From JASGMR01 sp963664675 (GTDB lineage Bacteria > Thermotogota > Thermotogae > Petrotogales > Kosmotogaceae), in contig CAXXLB010000009.1 in the NCBI GenBank assembly GCA_963664675.2, forward strand, positions 558,001 through 622,000: a stretch of 64,000 bases of DNA. The letters are read 5' to 3'. Positions 26,237 through 35,329 of this stretch are shown here, piece by piece; the first letter of the stretch is position 1; the number at the start of each line of letters is the position of its first letter. The translations under genes were made by a program, and so were the position numbers. Below the pieces are notes generated by a model. It worked only from the letters and a program-made list of their open reading frames with translations. It had not been told where the DNA came from and did no database searches.

Positions 26237-28084
26237 TCATAAATCATCAGAAATAGATAATGCTTCTTTTGGAATTAAAATATTTACTACGGTTCCTTCG
26301 TTTCTTATTATTTTTAAAGTGCCATGAAACTCATTTTTTACTATTGAGTTCACCAGAGGCAATCCAAGTTTATTAGTATTACCCGAATAAAAATCTTCTG
26401 AAATTCCTCTCCCGTTATCTTCGATTTTTATAGAAACATTATCTTTTAATTCTTCACAATCTATTTTTATCAGTGCATCACAAAAACTTTCAAAAGCATG
26501 TTTCATACAATTATTTATCAATTCATTAATAATAAGCCCTATGGTAGTAGCTTTATTGTATGGAATAAATATATCATCAAGGTGCAAGTCCATTTGAGGT
26601 TTTTCCCTGTGAACATAAATATCTATGATTTCTTTTATCAATAATTTTAAGTTAATGATACTTCCGCCAACTTCACTTTTTGAGAGTAAGTCATGAACCG
26701 CTGCAATGCTTTTTATTCTTGAAATAACATCTTCGATTATTTGCTTTGTGGATACTTGTGGACTATTTTTTATTTGATGTTGTTGCATTTTAATAATGGA
26801 TATTATAGTTTGAAGATTATTTTTAATTCTGTGATGACTTTCTTGAAGCAAAGCAGATCTTCCCATAAGCCTGGTATTATCTATAGCTACTGCCGCTTGC
26901 CTTGAAAGCGCAGAAAGATACATCGACTGTTCTGATGTTTGTTTATATAGCTCATCATAAAAAACCTCTATTAACGCTGTATAATGTGAACGAATAAGAA
27001 CAGGATAACAAATAATAGTCTTTGTTTTATCAGATCTTGAAAAATATCCCTCAAAATTTGTTTCTTCAGAATTACTGTAAAAAAAATCATTCTTTTTCAT
27101 AATATTAAATACTGTTTCATTGTTCAATTCAGCTTCAACATCATCCCTGGTTCTATACTTGATAATATCAATAATTCTTTGAGATTCTTCATTAAGAAGA
27201 TAGACATAACATCCTTCTGCATCCATTATTTTACATGAAGTACTTTCCAAAACTTCTATTACATCTTTTATCTCATAATTGGATGTCAAATATTCCGAAG
27301 CTTTAAACATTGCCCGAACAACTTCTTCATTAGCCATATTTTCTTTGTTTTTAATATCCTCTTTGCTATCCCAACCTAAAATGAGTCTTATAAGCCTTTC
27401 TGGATTCTTTCTTGCTTCAACAGACTCTATGGTTCCCACCATATTGCCATCATAAATTACTGAAATTCTATCCGAAACAGGTAAAACCTCTTCCCACAAA
27501 CTTGTAAGATAAAGGATGCTTTTTCCATTATCTTTCATATTCATAATAAAATCATACAAAATCCCTTTAGATTTAGAACTTAAATAAACTGTGGGTTCAT
27601 ACATTATGATCATTTCTGGATTATAATAATATATTTTTGCAACCTCAACCATTCGTTTTTCTTCCATAGTTAGATTTTTAACATATTCTTTTGGATTGAT
27701 TTCCAAATTCAAATCATCAAAAAGCTGTTTGCACAAATAATTAATAGTAGATTTTTTGACAAACTCAAAAATTCTTTTGGTATTTTTCATGAGAAAAATA
27801 TTTTCGGCAACTGATAAATTATTTGCAAGAAATGGTTCATTAAGCAAAAACATGATTAAAGAATTATTTCTTGAAGAAAGTCGTTTGTTAATCAAATTAC
27901 CATTAAAATAAATATTTCCCGAAAACTTTTTATTCCATCCAGCTAAAACATCAACCAAAACCTTTTTTCCTGCCCCTCTTTCACCTACTAAAGCATGAAC
28001 TTCACTGTTTAAAGAAAAATTTAAATTATTTAAATTTATACCAGTTTTATTGAAGGTACATAAGTTTTTTACTGAAAAATTCAC
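26237..28084 (-). CDS. Sensor histidine kinase 2: degenerate ABC-ATPase domain + GAF + HisKA_2 + HATPase
   Basis: 615 residues, GTG start after AAGGAC, no membrane segment. Same architecture as kinase 1. ABC-like domain about 1-235: P-loop GERGAGKK (35-42; Lys at the Ser/Thr position), signature replaced by LTMEEKRMVEVAK (138-150), Walker B MIIMYEPT (157-164), switch His replaced by Ser (YLTSLWEE). GAF about 255-405; phosphoacceptor ESHHRIKNNLQ (about 415-425); N-box NELINNCMKHAF; G-box DNGRGISED. The same four catalytic positions are lost in both paralogues while the fold motifs remain, which indicates a conserved non-hydrolytic role and not random decay. Confidence 0.9.
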   Translation of the reverse strand: MNFSVKNLCTFNKTGINLNNLNFSLNSEVHALVGERGAGKKVLVDVLAGWNKKFSGNIYFNGNLINKRLSSRNNSLIMFLLNEPFLANNLSVAENIFLMKNTKRIFEFVKKSTINYLCKQLFDDLNLEINPKEYVKNLTMEEKRMVEVAKIYYYNPEMIIMYEPTVYLSSKSKGILYDFIMNMKDNGKSILYLTSLWEEVLPVSDRISVIYDGNMVGTIESVEARKNPERLIRLILGWDSKEDIKNKENMANEEVVRAMFKASEYLTSNYEIKDVIEVLESTSCKIMDAEGCYVYLLNEESQRIIDIIKYRTRDDVEAELNNETVFNIMKKNDFFYSNSEETNFEGYFSRSDKTKTIICYPVLIRSHYTALIEVFYDELYKQTSEQSMYLSALSRQAAVAIDNTRLMGRSALLQESHHRIKNNLQTIISIIKMQQHQIKNSPQVSTKQIIEDVISRIKSIAAVHDLLSKSEVGGSIINLKLLIKEIIDIYVHREKPQMDLHLDDIFIPYNKATTIGLIINELINNCMKHAFESFCDALIKIDCEELKDNVSIKIEDNGRGISEDFYSGNTNKLGLPLVNSIVKNEFHGTLKIIRNEGTVVNILIPKEALSISDDL

Positions 28085-28231
28085 AATTATTAGTCCTTAA
28101 TAATTAAAACTTTTTAAGATCATAGAACAGAGTCAGATATTGCATTTTGCAAATTAAAAATGTTTTGTAAATTAGAAAACATGAAAAATAAATTAACAAA
28201 AAAGTTTTATCTCAGTACTATTTTTTTACCA

Positions 28232-28305
28232 CAAAAACAAGAATACCTTACATTTCGTAAGGTATTCTTCTAAAAAAGATTCTTAAACACCCCTGAGTAA
28301 AAATA
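28232..28305 (-). promoter_or_regulatory. ANTAR-type antitermination leader D (diverged)
   Basis: Minus-strand RNA. P1 (about 28305-28281): U-C-A-G-G-G-G-U core with hexaloop AGGGGU and C-G closing pair, stem weaker than in A-C (mismatches). The second loop word AAGAAU is present at 28269-28264 but its 5' stem strand does not pair well. Terminator (28269-28239): AAGAAUACCUUAC/GUAAGGUAUUCUU, loop GAAAU, then UUUUU. It lies about 150 bases before kinase 2. A candidate promoter on the minus strand is TTGGAG-N16-GATAAA (28375-28348). The rest of the 28085-28498 gap shows nothing else I recognise. Confidence 0.68.
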
Positions 28306-28498
28306 CTTAACTCAATTCCAAATATTACCCCGCTTTCTTTGATTCATTTTATCAAATATAAAATCCTTTCTCCAAATTTATTCACACTTTGTATTCAGTA
28401 TTTATTTTAATTCTAAGCCGATTATACTCGTAAATCAAAATGATTCTTATGTTTATAAAAATATTAAAATAACAAATAATATGTCTTTCTAATAATTA

Positions 28499-29323
28499 TT
28501 ATTTCTCAATTTGACATATTTCACAATAATAAATACTCCCCCCAAAATATGTGGTTTTTTTAATTATACTTCCACAATCGGGACAGGAAGTTCCAACCGT
28601 CTTCTTGCTCATTTTTGTCCTGTATTTCCCAGGATTCCCTAAAAGATCTTTTTCCGTATTCCGACCTCCAAATTCAATCATCTGAGACAATATATTTTTT
28701 ATTGATTTGAATAAATTCATTTTTTCTATTTCTGAAAGAGATTCAATTTTCGTCTTTGGATGGATTTTTGCAGCGAAAAGTATGTCCTGTAGAACACCAT
28801 TTCCCAGGCCAGGAATTCTTTGTTCTGTAGCGAGGAAGGCTTTTGCACTTTTTTTCGCATATTTTTCAAGTAATTTTTCTAGATATTCGTAATCAAACTC
28901 TTCCGATAGAGGTGAAGGTTTTTCCTTTGCAATTTCATAATATTCATTTTCCCATTCTCCCTCTTTAAAACACCAAATTCCACCATACATCTGAATCTTT
29001 GCAACCAGAGATGTTCCATCACTGAAATTAAGCAGCAATTGATGTTTTTCGGGAATCTTGTCAGTCTTCTGCAACCAAATCAATTGAACACCATCACTGA
29101 AAACCATTTTTTGATCTCCAATATTTATTTCAATTAATCCTCCCATGGGTCGCGCGCTACCAACTATTTTATTCATAAGTTTCTGTCTGTATTCATCAGG
29201 ATTTCCTGCAAACCAGGCAAATTTATGTGGACTATTATTAGCAATTACATTTTCGATCTCTTTTTCAGCAAGATGTTTATTTATTTGTTCGGAAATAATA
29301 TGTGCTTCTGGAATTTCTAACAC
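28499..29323 (-). CDS. Fpg/Nei-family DNA glycosylase (endonuclease VIII-like)
   Basis: 274 residues from the GTG at 29323, which has GGGAGG 7 bases upstream and puts the catalytic-type N-terminus LEIPEAHI directly after the initiator; the frame otherwise extends to 29341. Helix-2-turn-helix region QRIPGLGNGVLQDILFAA and C-terminal zinc finger C-P-D-C ... Y-Y-C-x-I-C-Q are complete. It has L-E-I-P-E in place of Fpg's P-E-L-P-E, as in an endonuclease-VIII-like clade of Firmicutes and relatives. Expected to excise oxidised bases. Standalone gene. Confidence 0.88.
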   Translation of the reverse strand: MLEIPEAHIISEQINKHLAEKEIENVIANNSPHKFAWFAGNPDEYRQKLMNKIVGSARPMGGLIEINIGDQKMVFSDGVQLIWLQKTDKIPEKHQLLLNFSDGTSLVAKIQMYGGIWCFKEGEWENEYYEIAKEKPSPLSEEFDYEYLEKLLEKYAKKSAKAFLATEQRIPGLGNGVLQDILFAAKIHPKTKIESLSEIEKMNLFKSIKNILSQMIEFGGRNTEKDLLGNPGKYRTKMSKKTVGTSCPDCGSIIKKTTYFGGSIYYCEICQIEK

Positions 29324-29619
29324 TTTATATCCTCCCACCAATTAAATTTTCAGATGATTCATTCTATCAAATTTTTGTGTGATTAAAAAAGATAAGTACG
29401 ATGTCGGATATGAAAAGATAAAAATCATATTGATTTTGAAATTTATTCTTATAAATCCTCTCAGATTTCAAACTAACTTATAAAAACAAATGTATATGTT
29501 AACTGTTTTTTTGAAAATACATGAACTGGGGAAAAATACTCCCATTACAGTTATTCTTTAAAAACCATGCTTTTTATAGATTTTTTAAAATTATTTCATC
29601 TGTTCTATTACTTATACTA

Positions 29620-31257
29620 TTATTTAGAATCATCATTTTTTAAAGGTTCTTTAAGCTTCACTCTGGGCAGTATAAATAGTATGACAAAAAAGTCAATTAC
29701 CACAAGAAAAAGCGATGCAATCAATACAAATTGCATTGATTTCGAAAAGCTGTCTACTATGATTCTTTTAAATTCTTGCTTTTCATCGGAACTGAGTTTA
29801 ATGGTCTCTAAAGGATCCGTCTCCATTTGTCTACTTTGTTTTTCTAAAGCAACCGATATTTCGCTCTTTGTATAGTTTTCTTTGTTTAGAACCTTTGAAT
29901 CGGCCAATCCTGTGGCTAAACTTGAAATTATTGTACCTATTAAAATTGATCCGATTATAGCCGTGCTCAATGAATTTCCAAGGTTATTAAAAGTATAAAC
30001 CATCCCTGAACCCTCATTCTGTAATTCCGGTTTTACATTAGACAAAGAAACATTGTTTATGACTGTCACAATCATTCCTATTCCTAATCCCATAAAAATA
30101 TATCCGGGAATCAAATCTGTCCCTTTTATAATTTTATCTTCTGAAAACAAACCAAATAAAATTATTAATCCGGTTCCCATTAAAAGTGTTCCCAAAAGCA
30201 GAAGATATTTTGGAGATATTTTCCAGCTCAATTTTGGAGCAAAAAAGGAAATAAAAAGTAATGAAAGAGAAAGTGGCAAAATGGCTAATCCGGTTTCAAA
30301 ACCAGTATATCCATCTATTGTTTGTAAATAAACAGGCATAGTGAATAAACTTCCTACAAAAGCCATTTGAGTTAGTGCACCTATAGTTACCCCTGAAGAA
30401 AAGATTTTATTTTTAAAGATATTTGGATGAAATAGAGGAGATTTTCCGATTTTAACTCTGTGTTTCAACCACGAAAATAAAAGAATTAAAAATATTAATC
30501 CTATAAATAAAAGAACAGGAGTAATAGACAGCCCAAAAATATTTATTTCCATTTTTCCTATAACAAATGGTGTTTTAGCTATCAGCCACCCATAATTTTT
30601 CGCCATTAAAAATCCAAGAATTAAAAATGAAAGCGAAAAAATAGTTAAGGCAACTCCCATCCAATCAATTTTTGCGTTTTTCACTTTTATATTTTTAATA
30701 CTTGAAAACGTCCCGGAAAACATTAAAATGGCAATAACAATTATTAATTCGCCGCCAAATACAAATCTCCAACTCAAGTATGTTGAAATCAACCCTCCAA
30801 GGATAGGTCCGGCACAAAGTGCAATTGAAGCCATTGCCCCCTGAATAGAAAAAGCAATCGCTCTATCCTTTCCTTTATATATATTTGTAATTAAAGCTAA
30901 AACGGTCGGCATCATGAGCGCTGCAGCAAATCCTTCGATTATTGACCATCCTATCAATAACATAGTGGTGTTTGCTGAAAGTGCTGCAACCGAAGTACCA
31001 ACACCATACACTATTGTACCAATAATAAATGATTTGGATTTTCCTATTATATCCGCTATTTTTGCTCCCAGAAGCATAAGTGAGGCCATGATCAATGTGT
31101 AGACAGACATAATATTTTGAATTCTTCCTATTGTTGTATCCAGATCCTGAACCAGATAAGAAATTGAAACATTCATTGCGGTAGTATCTATAACCATTAT
31201 GAAAGATGCAAGCGACAATAAGATAAGTGGACCCCATTTACCTTTTAATTTCAGCAT
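29620..31257 (-). CDS. MFS drug/H+ exporter, DHA2 (EmrB/QacA-like) family
   Basis: 545 residues with about 14 hydrophobic segments, the DHA2 topology. N-terminal FIMVIDTTAMNVSISYL (motif D1-like, with the membrane Asp), LGAKIADIIGKSKSFIIG (motif A) and GPILGGLISTYLSWRFVF (motif C, antiporter signature). A long soluble stretch near residues 455-515 precedes the last segment. Likely a multidrug or metabolite exporter in the inner membrane. No adjacent TetR/MarR regulator; the flanking 29324-29619 region has no other feature I recognise. Confidence 0.9.
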   Translation of the reverse strand: MLKLKGKWGPLILLSLASFIMVIDTTAMNVSISYLVQDLDTTIGRIQNIMSVYTLIMASLMLLGAKIADIIGKSKSFIIGTIVYGVGTSVAALSANTTMLLIGWSIIEGFAAALMMPTVLALITNIYKGKDRAIAFSIQGAMASIALCAGPILGGLISTYLSWRFVFGGELIIVIAILMFSGTFSSIKNIKVKNAKIDWMGVALTIFSLSFLILGFLMAKNYGWLIAKTPFVIGKMEINIFGLSITPVLLFIGLIFLILLFSWLKHRVKIGKSPLFHPNIFKNKIFSSGVTIGALTQMAFVGSLFTMPVYLQTIDGYTGFETGLAILPLSLSLLFISFFAPKLSWKISPKYLLLLGTLLMGTGLIILFGLFSEDKIIKGTDLIPGYIFMGLGIGMIVTVINNVSLSNVKPELQNEGSGMVYTFNNLGNSLSTAIIGSILIGTIISSLATGLADSKVLNKENYTKSEISVALEKQSRQMETDPLETIKLSSDEKQEFKRIIVDSFSKSMQFVLIASLFLVVIDFFVILFILPRVKLKEPLKNDDSK

Positions 31258-31301
31258 AGCTTTCCCCCTATTTCAAACATTAATAATTTAAAACAAATTG
31301 A

Positions 31302-32285
31302 TCACCAGTTGAACTCCTTTTTCAAACTTCTTTCCATAAGTTTCTTTATCGATTTTTCCGGATCTGAATTATTATAAAGAACATCATAAATCGCTCTTGC
31401 AATGGGCATTTCTATATCATTTTTATCTGAAAAATTGCAAATTGCCTTAGCGGTGTATATACCTTCAGCAATCATATTCATATTATTTAGAATTTCATCA
31501 AGTTTTTTCCCCAAACCTATTTTTTCGCCAACGAATCTATTTCTACTATGAACACTATTGCAGGTTACTATCAAATCGCCTATACCAGCCAATCCCATGA
31601 ATGTTTCTTTCATGGCACCGAACAAAGAACCTATTCTCACCATTTCTACGAGGGAACGTGTTATCAGAGCAGCTTTGGTGTTGTCCCATGGGCCAAGACC
31701 ATCTATAATTCCTGCGCCTATGGCATAGATATTTTTTAAAGCACCACATATTTCAATTCCATTTAAATCTGTATTCGTATAAATACGTAGATTATTTCCA
31801 TTGAATATTTTTTGAATTCTATTTGCTATTCTAACATCATATGAAGCGGCCACAATACTCGTTGGAATATTTTTTGAAACCTCTTCTGCATGAGAAGGAC
31901 CACTGAGAGTACAGTATTTGCAATCCGGAAATTTTTCATAAAATATTTTATTTATTTGCTTTACTGTTGAAATTTCCAGTCCCTTTGAAAGGTTAACATA
32001 AATTGCTGATTTATTTTTTATTTGTTTTATCACTTCTCTTATAACCTGTGTTGGTAAAGCAAAAACGAGTATATCGGCATCTTTTTGAACAAAATCTATA
32101 TCCATAGAACAATTTATATTTTTCGGCAATTTTATTCCCGGAAGGTAATATGGATTTTCGTTCCATCTAAAACTTTCAAAGACTTTTTCCTCTATCGTCC
32201 ATATATATACATCATGTCCGTTGAGCGAAAGATTTTTTGAAATCGCTGTTCCCCAACTTCCCCCACCGATGATACCTATCTTCAT
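31302..32285 (-). CDS. gpsA: NAD(P)H-dependent glycerol-3-phosphate dehydrogenase
   Basis: 327 residues from the ATG at 32285 (GGGGTG site; the frame opens at 32303). N-terminal Rossmann motif IGIIGGGSWGTAISKNL, then FALPTQVIREV, LSKGLE, TLSGPSHAEEV (catalytic region), ICGALKNIYAIGAGIIDGL carrying the catalytic Lys, and RSLVEMVRIGSLFGA plus GLAGIGDLIVTC. Converts dihydroxyacetone phosphate to sn-glycerol-3-phosphate for lipids. It almost overlaps the J-domain gene upstream, so it is probably cotranscribed with the genes to 33.9 kb. Confidence 0.96.
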   Translation of the reverse strand: MKIGIIGGGSWGTAISKNLSLNGHDVYIWTIEEKVFESFRWNENPYYLPGIKLPKNINCSMDIDFVQKDADILVFALPTQVIREVIKQIKNKSAIYVNLSKGLEISTVKQINKIFYEKFPDCKYCTLSGPSHAEEVSKNIPTSIVAASYDVRIANRIQKIFNGNNLRIYTNTDLNGIEICGALKNIYAIGAGIIDGLGPWDNTKAALITRSLVEMVRIGSLFGAMKETFMGLAGIGDLIVTCNSVHSRNRFVGEKIGLGKKLDEILNNMNMIAEGIYTAKAICNFSDKNDIEMPIARAIYDVLYNNSDPEKSIKKLMERSLKKEFNW

Positions 32286-32286
32286 T

Positions 32287-33069
32287 TCAACACCCCGCTC
32301 CACAACAACAGGAAAGAAGAGAACAAATACAGCAGGCGGCGGAGGCTATGGTCGCCTCAGGACCGATAGTATTGAAATTTTCTCTGTAATTTTTTTGCTT
32401 CAAATAAGGGCTGTTTGGATCGAGTTCTCTTACCTTATTCCAATATATTTCCGCCATGTTTTTATCCTTCAATAATTCATACGTTATTGCAAGATTTGCA
32501 AAATAATTTGGATTATCACCACCGTGTTCCACTGCGCGGTTGAATTTTTCAACAGCACGATTATACTGGCCGGTTTCTCTCAGACACACTCCATAAACAG
32601 CAAAAAATTGATGTTGTTTCATTCCCCTGCTTTCAGATTTTTCAAAAGCAACACACGCTCTTGTGAAATTTCTGATCGAATAATAAGTTAATCCCAAAAA
32701 CATATAAGCTTCATATCTTTCCGGATTCATTTTTATTGTTTGTACAGCGACTCTTTCTGCATTTTCGTATTGTCTTCTCTGCAAATAGGACTGAATCGTT
32801 GTTAAGTAATAATCATAACTTCCATAATCACTTCTGCTTCTGTTATTCGAAACATTTCCCCCGACATCATAAGTACTCTTTTTTCTGGAGTCAGAAAGCA
32901 CGTCATAAGCCTCCTGAATTTCTTTGAACTTTTCCTCGGCAGCTTTTCTTAATTCCGGATCCGTATATTTATCGGGATGATATTTTTTAACTTTTTCTCT
33001 ATATTTCTTTTTTATTTCTTCTGGACTACTATTTCTGTCCACTCCCAAAACTTCATAATAATCAGTCAT
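32287..33069 (-). CDS. J-domain protein with TPR repeats and cysteine-rich tail
   Basis: 260 residues. An N-terminal J domain (about 3-68: YYEVLGVDRNSSPEEIKKKYRE ... YHPDKY) has the HPD motif needed to stimulate Hsp70 ATPase. Residues about 85-220 form three to four TPR units (EAYMFLGLTYYSIRNFTRACVAFEKS, YFANLAITYELLKDKNMAEIYWNKV). The last 17 residues contain seven cysteines (CCICSLLSCCCGAGC). A specialised DnaK co-chaperone; the Cys tail could bind metal or be lipidated. Overlaps the DUF5685 gene by 8 bases, a pairing I recall from other bacteria. Confidence 0.87.
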   Translation of the reverse strand: MTDYYEVLGVDRNSSPEEIKKKYREKVKKYHPDKYTDPELRKAAEEKFKEIQEAYDVLSDSRKKSTYDVGGNVSNNRSRSDYGSYDYYLTTIQSYLQRRQYENAERVAVQTIKMNPERYEAYMFLGLTYYSIRNFTRACVAFEKSESRGMKQHQFFAVYGVCLRETGQYNRAVEKFNRAVEHGGDNPNYFANLAITYELLKDKNMAEIYWNKVRELDPNSPYLKQKNYRENFNTIGPEATIASAACCICSLLSCCCGAGC

Positions 33070-33904
33070 CTTTTTTACTCCATTTTTCTTTTATTTTATT
33101 GAATCTGCCCGGGATACTATATTTTACAATATTTAAAATTATATTTTTGTTTTTTTCAGTTTTTAACATATTTTCTAAACTCAATAAAGATTCAGAGATT
33201 TTCATTCTTGAGTATTCGGTTATACTTTGAAAATCATTGAATATACTGTTATAAATATTATTTCTTCCGGTTTTTAAATCGTTGAAGTAATCTTCATACG
33301 CATCCATATGATACATTATTTTAAGTAATTCCTCTGAGATTTTCTTTGCCTCTTTTTTATTTTCAGTGAATACGAATGAGAAAATATCACTTAGTGAGTC
33401 AACCACATGATAAATTTGTTCTTCAGGATTTCTCTTTTCTTCTTCCTCCATAAGAAATTTAAGAATTTTTATGTTTATAGTTTTAAAAGACGGGATAATT
33501 TTATTGAGCTTCAAAAAATTTCTTATGAATTGCTTTTTGTATTTCTGCTTATATTCAATATACTTGTTTTTTGAAGGCGAATCTATCAAACCATCCATTA
33601 TTCCAAGATAAATGGAATAAATGTTCAAATCGGCAATAATATCGAATATCTGTCTTTGCTCAAAAACACTGACTTTCTTATATTTGAAAACACAACAGTT
33701 TCTTTTTATTATTTTTTGAGGAAGTATATTTTTGATATTGTCTAAAATTAAAATAAAAAATATAAAATCATTTTTCATTAATTGTGTTAATCTTGTTCCA
33801 TAATTCTGCTTTATTGAAAAACACGAAGAACAATACAATGTATTATAATATTTTCTTTCATCAACCGTTAATTTTTTAAACACCGGAGCAAAGTATCCGA
33901 GCAT
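33062..33904 (-). CDS. DUF5685-family protein
   Basis: 280 residues. N-terminal MLGYFAPVFKKLTVDERKYYNTLYCSSCFSIKQNYG matches the DUF5685 opening (M-x-G-Y-x-x-P, then Y-C-x-x-C, then Y-G). Further Cys residues at RNCCVFKY complete a likely metal-binding cluster; the rest is helical and Lys-rich with no transmembrane segment. Function unknown. The tight overlap with the J-domain/TPR gene suggests it is a client or partner of that co-chaperone. Confidence 0.75.
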   Translation of the reverse strand: MLGYFAPVFKKLTVDERKYYNTLYCSSCFSIKQNYGTRLTQLMKNDFIFFILILDNIKNILPQKIIKRNCCVFKYKKVSVFEQRQIFDIIADLNIYSIYLGIMDGLIDSPSKNKYIEYKQKYKKQFIRNFLKLNKIIPSFKTINIKILKFLMEEEEKRNPEEQIYHVVDSLSDIFSFVFTENKKEAKKISEELLKIMYHMDAYEDYFNDLKTGRNNIYNSIFNDFQSITEYSRMKISESLLSLENMLKTEKNKNIILNIVKYSIPGRFNKIKEKWSKKDD

Positions 33905-34058
33905 AGATCAACCTCCAATAACTCATTATGAATGATATCACAAAGAAAGAAATATTTTTGTTTTTTATACGCATGATCAATAATATTTCCAGATAAGAAT
34001 AGTTCATATACAATTATTTTTATTAAATTATTTTACAGTGAGATTTATGATTTTTGAT

Positions 34059-34086
34059 AAAAAATATACCACAACATGTGTGGTAT
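34059..34086 (-). terminator. Intrinsic terminator of the glycosyltransferase/importer operon
   Basis: Inverted repeat ATACCACA/TGTGGTAT with a 5-base loop. On the minus strand it is followed by ATTTTTT. It lies just after the stop of the last gene (34114) and ends the 41.3-34.1 kb operon. Confidence 0.75.
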
Positions 34087-34113
34087 ATAAAAAAAATTTT
34101 ATTGGTATTTCTG

Positions 34114-35328
34114 TCAATCCAGTTGCCAAATTTTTAAAAGCTCTGATTTTTTTCTCATATAAAGATTTAATAAAGTTCTGATTCTCTCTTCGGCCTGCTG
34201 ATTATTTTCTTTTTTTGTTTTTATTACAAAGTCAGCAGTCTTTCCAAAATAAATCGGAACCAGAAGTTCTATGATTTCTTTTCTCAAACTTTTCTCCCTG
34301 TATTTGGAAGACAATTCAAACAGAATATCTACCCATTTTTCGTCACTTACAATTCCTTTCTCTTTTGCATTTTCAAGATAAGAAATCAAATTTTGTGAAA
34401 GAACTTTTTCAGCTATTGAAAATTTTTCTTTTAAACCAATTTTACATTTTTCTATCATTCTATCCAGATTAACTTCTATTGGTTTTGGGTCAACAATAAC
34501 TTTTCTACCATAGACAGGTGCTCTTTCAAAAGAAGTGGGTTTTTTCCAATTATTCTTATATAGATCCATTAAATTGAAAAGAGTTCCGACAACCTGGCTG
34601 AACATTGGTCCAAGTGATTCTCCGGGATCTTTGACGTCATGAATCTTTGATCCGAGATTTGCCTGGTAAACCGGCAATTTTGATTCATTTATTGCTGTTG
34701 TTGTCATGAATATATCTATTCCAAACTTAGAAATATCCGATTCCCATATCTCATCTTTTTTATTCATATAAATATTTATCATTTCTGTTCCTACCCCAAA
34801 ATCTCCTCCGATAGGCTGCCTGACTTCATCTCCATACAATATTGTATTCAGGGGATAACATATCGAATTTGTTATAGTACCATCATATTTATCTCTTATA
34901 TAAAACGGGGTAACGTATGAACTTTTTTCAGAGATTATAGGATTTAAAAGAAGTTCTATCCATTCAGGTTTAACACTTCTCAAATCCGAATCCAAAAAAA
35001 CTATCGCCTTTACACCAGTTAAATGTCCTATTTCAAGAACACTTCTCATCGCGGTCCCTTTTCCCGGTATGCCCTTATAAATAAATGAATGTAACGGATA
35101 ATTAAGGCATCGAGAACTCATGAATACATCTCTTGTTCCATCGCTTGAACCGCCATCCGAGTTAACTATGCAGGCATTCAAATCCGGGAAATATTTTTTC
35201 AATCCCACAGCCGAAGTTTCAGCAACATAAGAAATAGTATCTTCGTTATTGTAACTTGGTATCCCTATTATCAAATCATATCTTTTTTCTGAAATCATTT
35301 TAAAAAAATCTTTCGGCATCGAACCCAT
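34114..35328 (-). CDS. GT-A glycosyltransferase, glucosylglycerate/mannosylglycerate-synthase-like
   Basis: 404 residues, GGAGG 6 bases before the ATG. Fold marks: DLIIGIPSYNNEDTISYV at the nucleotide-sugar start, CIVNSDGGSSDGT, then FLDSDLRSVKPEW with the D-x-D metal motif, and KIHDVKDPGESLGPMFSQVVGTL in the acceptor part. The N-terminus and size agree with the retaining GT group that makes glucosylglycerate or mannosylglycerate, compatible solutes known in Petrotoga. It lies 1 base after a GT4 gene in an importer operon. The sugar donor is inferred; a general GT2-like role is the alternative. Confidence 0.7.
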   Translation of the reverse strand: MGSMPKDFFKMISEKRYDLIIGIPSYNNEDTISYVAETSAVGLKKYFPDLNACIVNSDGGSSDGTRDVFMSSRCLNYPLHSFIYKGIPGKGTAMRSVLEIGHLTGVKAIVFLDSDLRSVKPEWIELLLNPIISEKSSYVTPFYIRDKYDGTITNSICYPLNTILYGDEVRQPIGGDFGVGTEMINIYMNKKDEIWESDISKFGIDIFMTTTAINESKLPVYQANLGSKIHDVKDPGESLGPMFSQVVGTLFNLMDLYKNNWKKPTSFERAPVYGRKVIVDPKPIEVNLDRMIEKCKIGLKEKFSIAEKVLSQNLISYLENAKEKGIVSDEKWVDILFELSSKYREKSLRKEIIELLVPIYFGKTADFVIKTKKENNQQAEERIRTLLNLYMRKKSELLKIWQLD

Positions 35329-35329
35329 A

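Noticed and set aside
30875..31237. 120-residue minus-strand frame inside the MFS gene
   Set aside because: Shadow of the MFS gene in another frame; Tyr/Asn/Cys-rich composition typical of out-of-frame translation.
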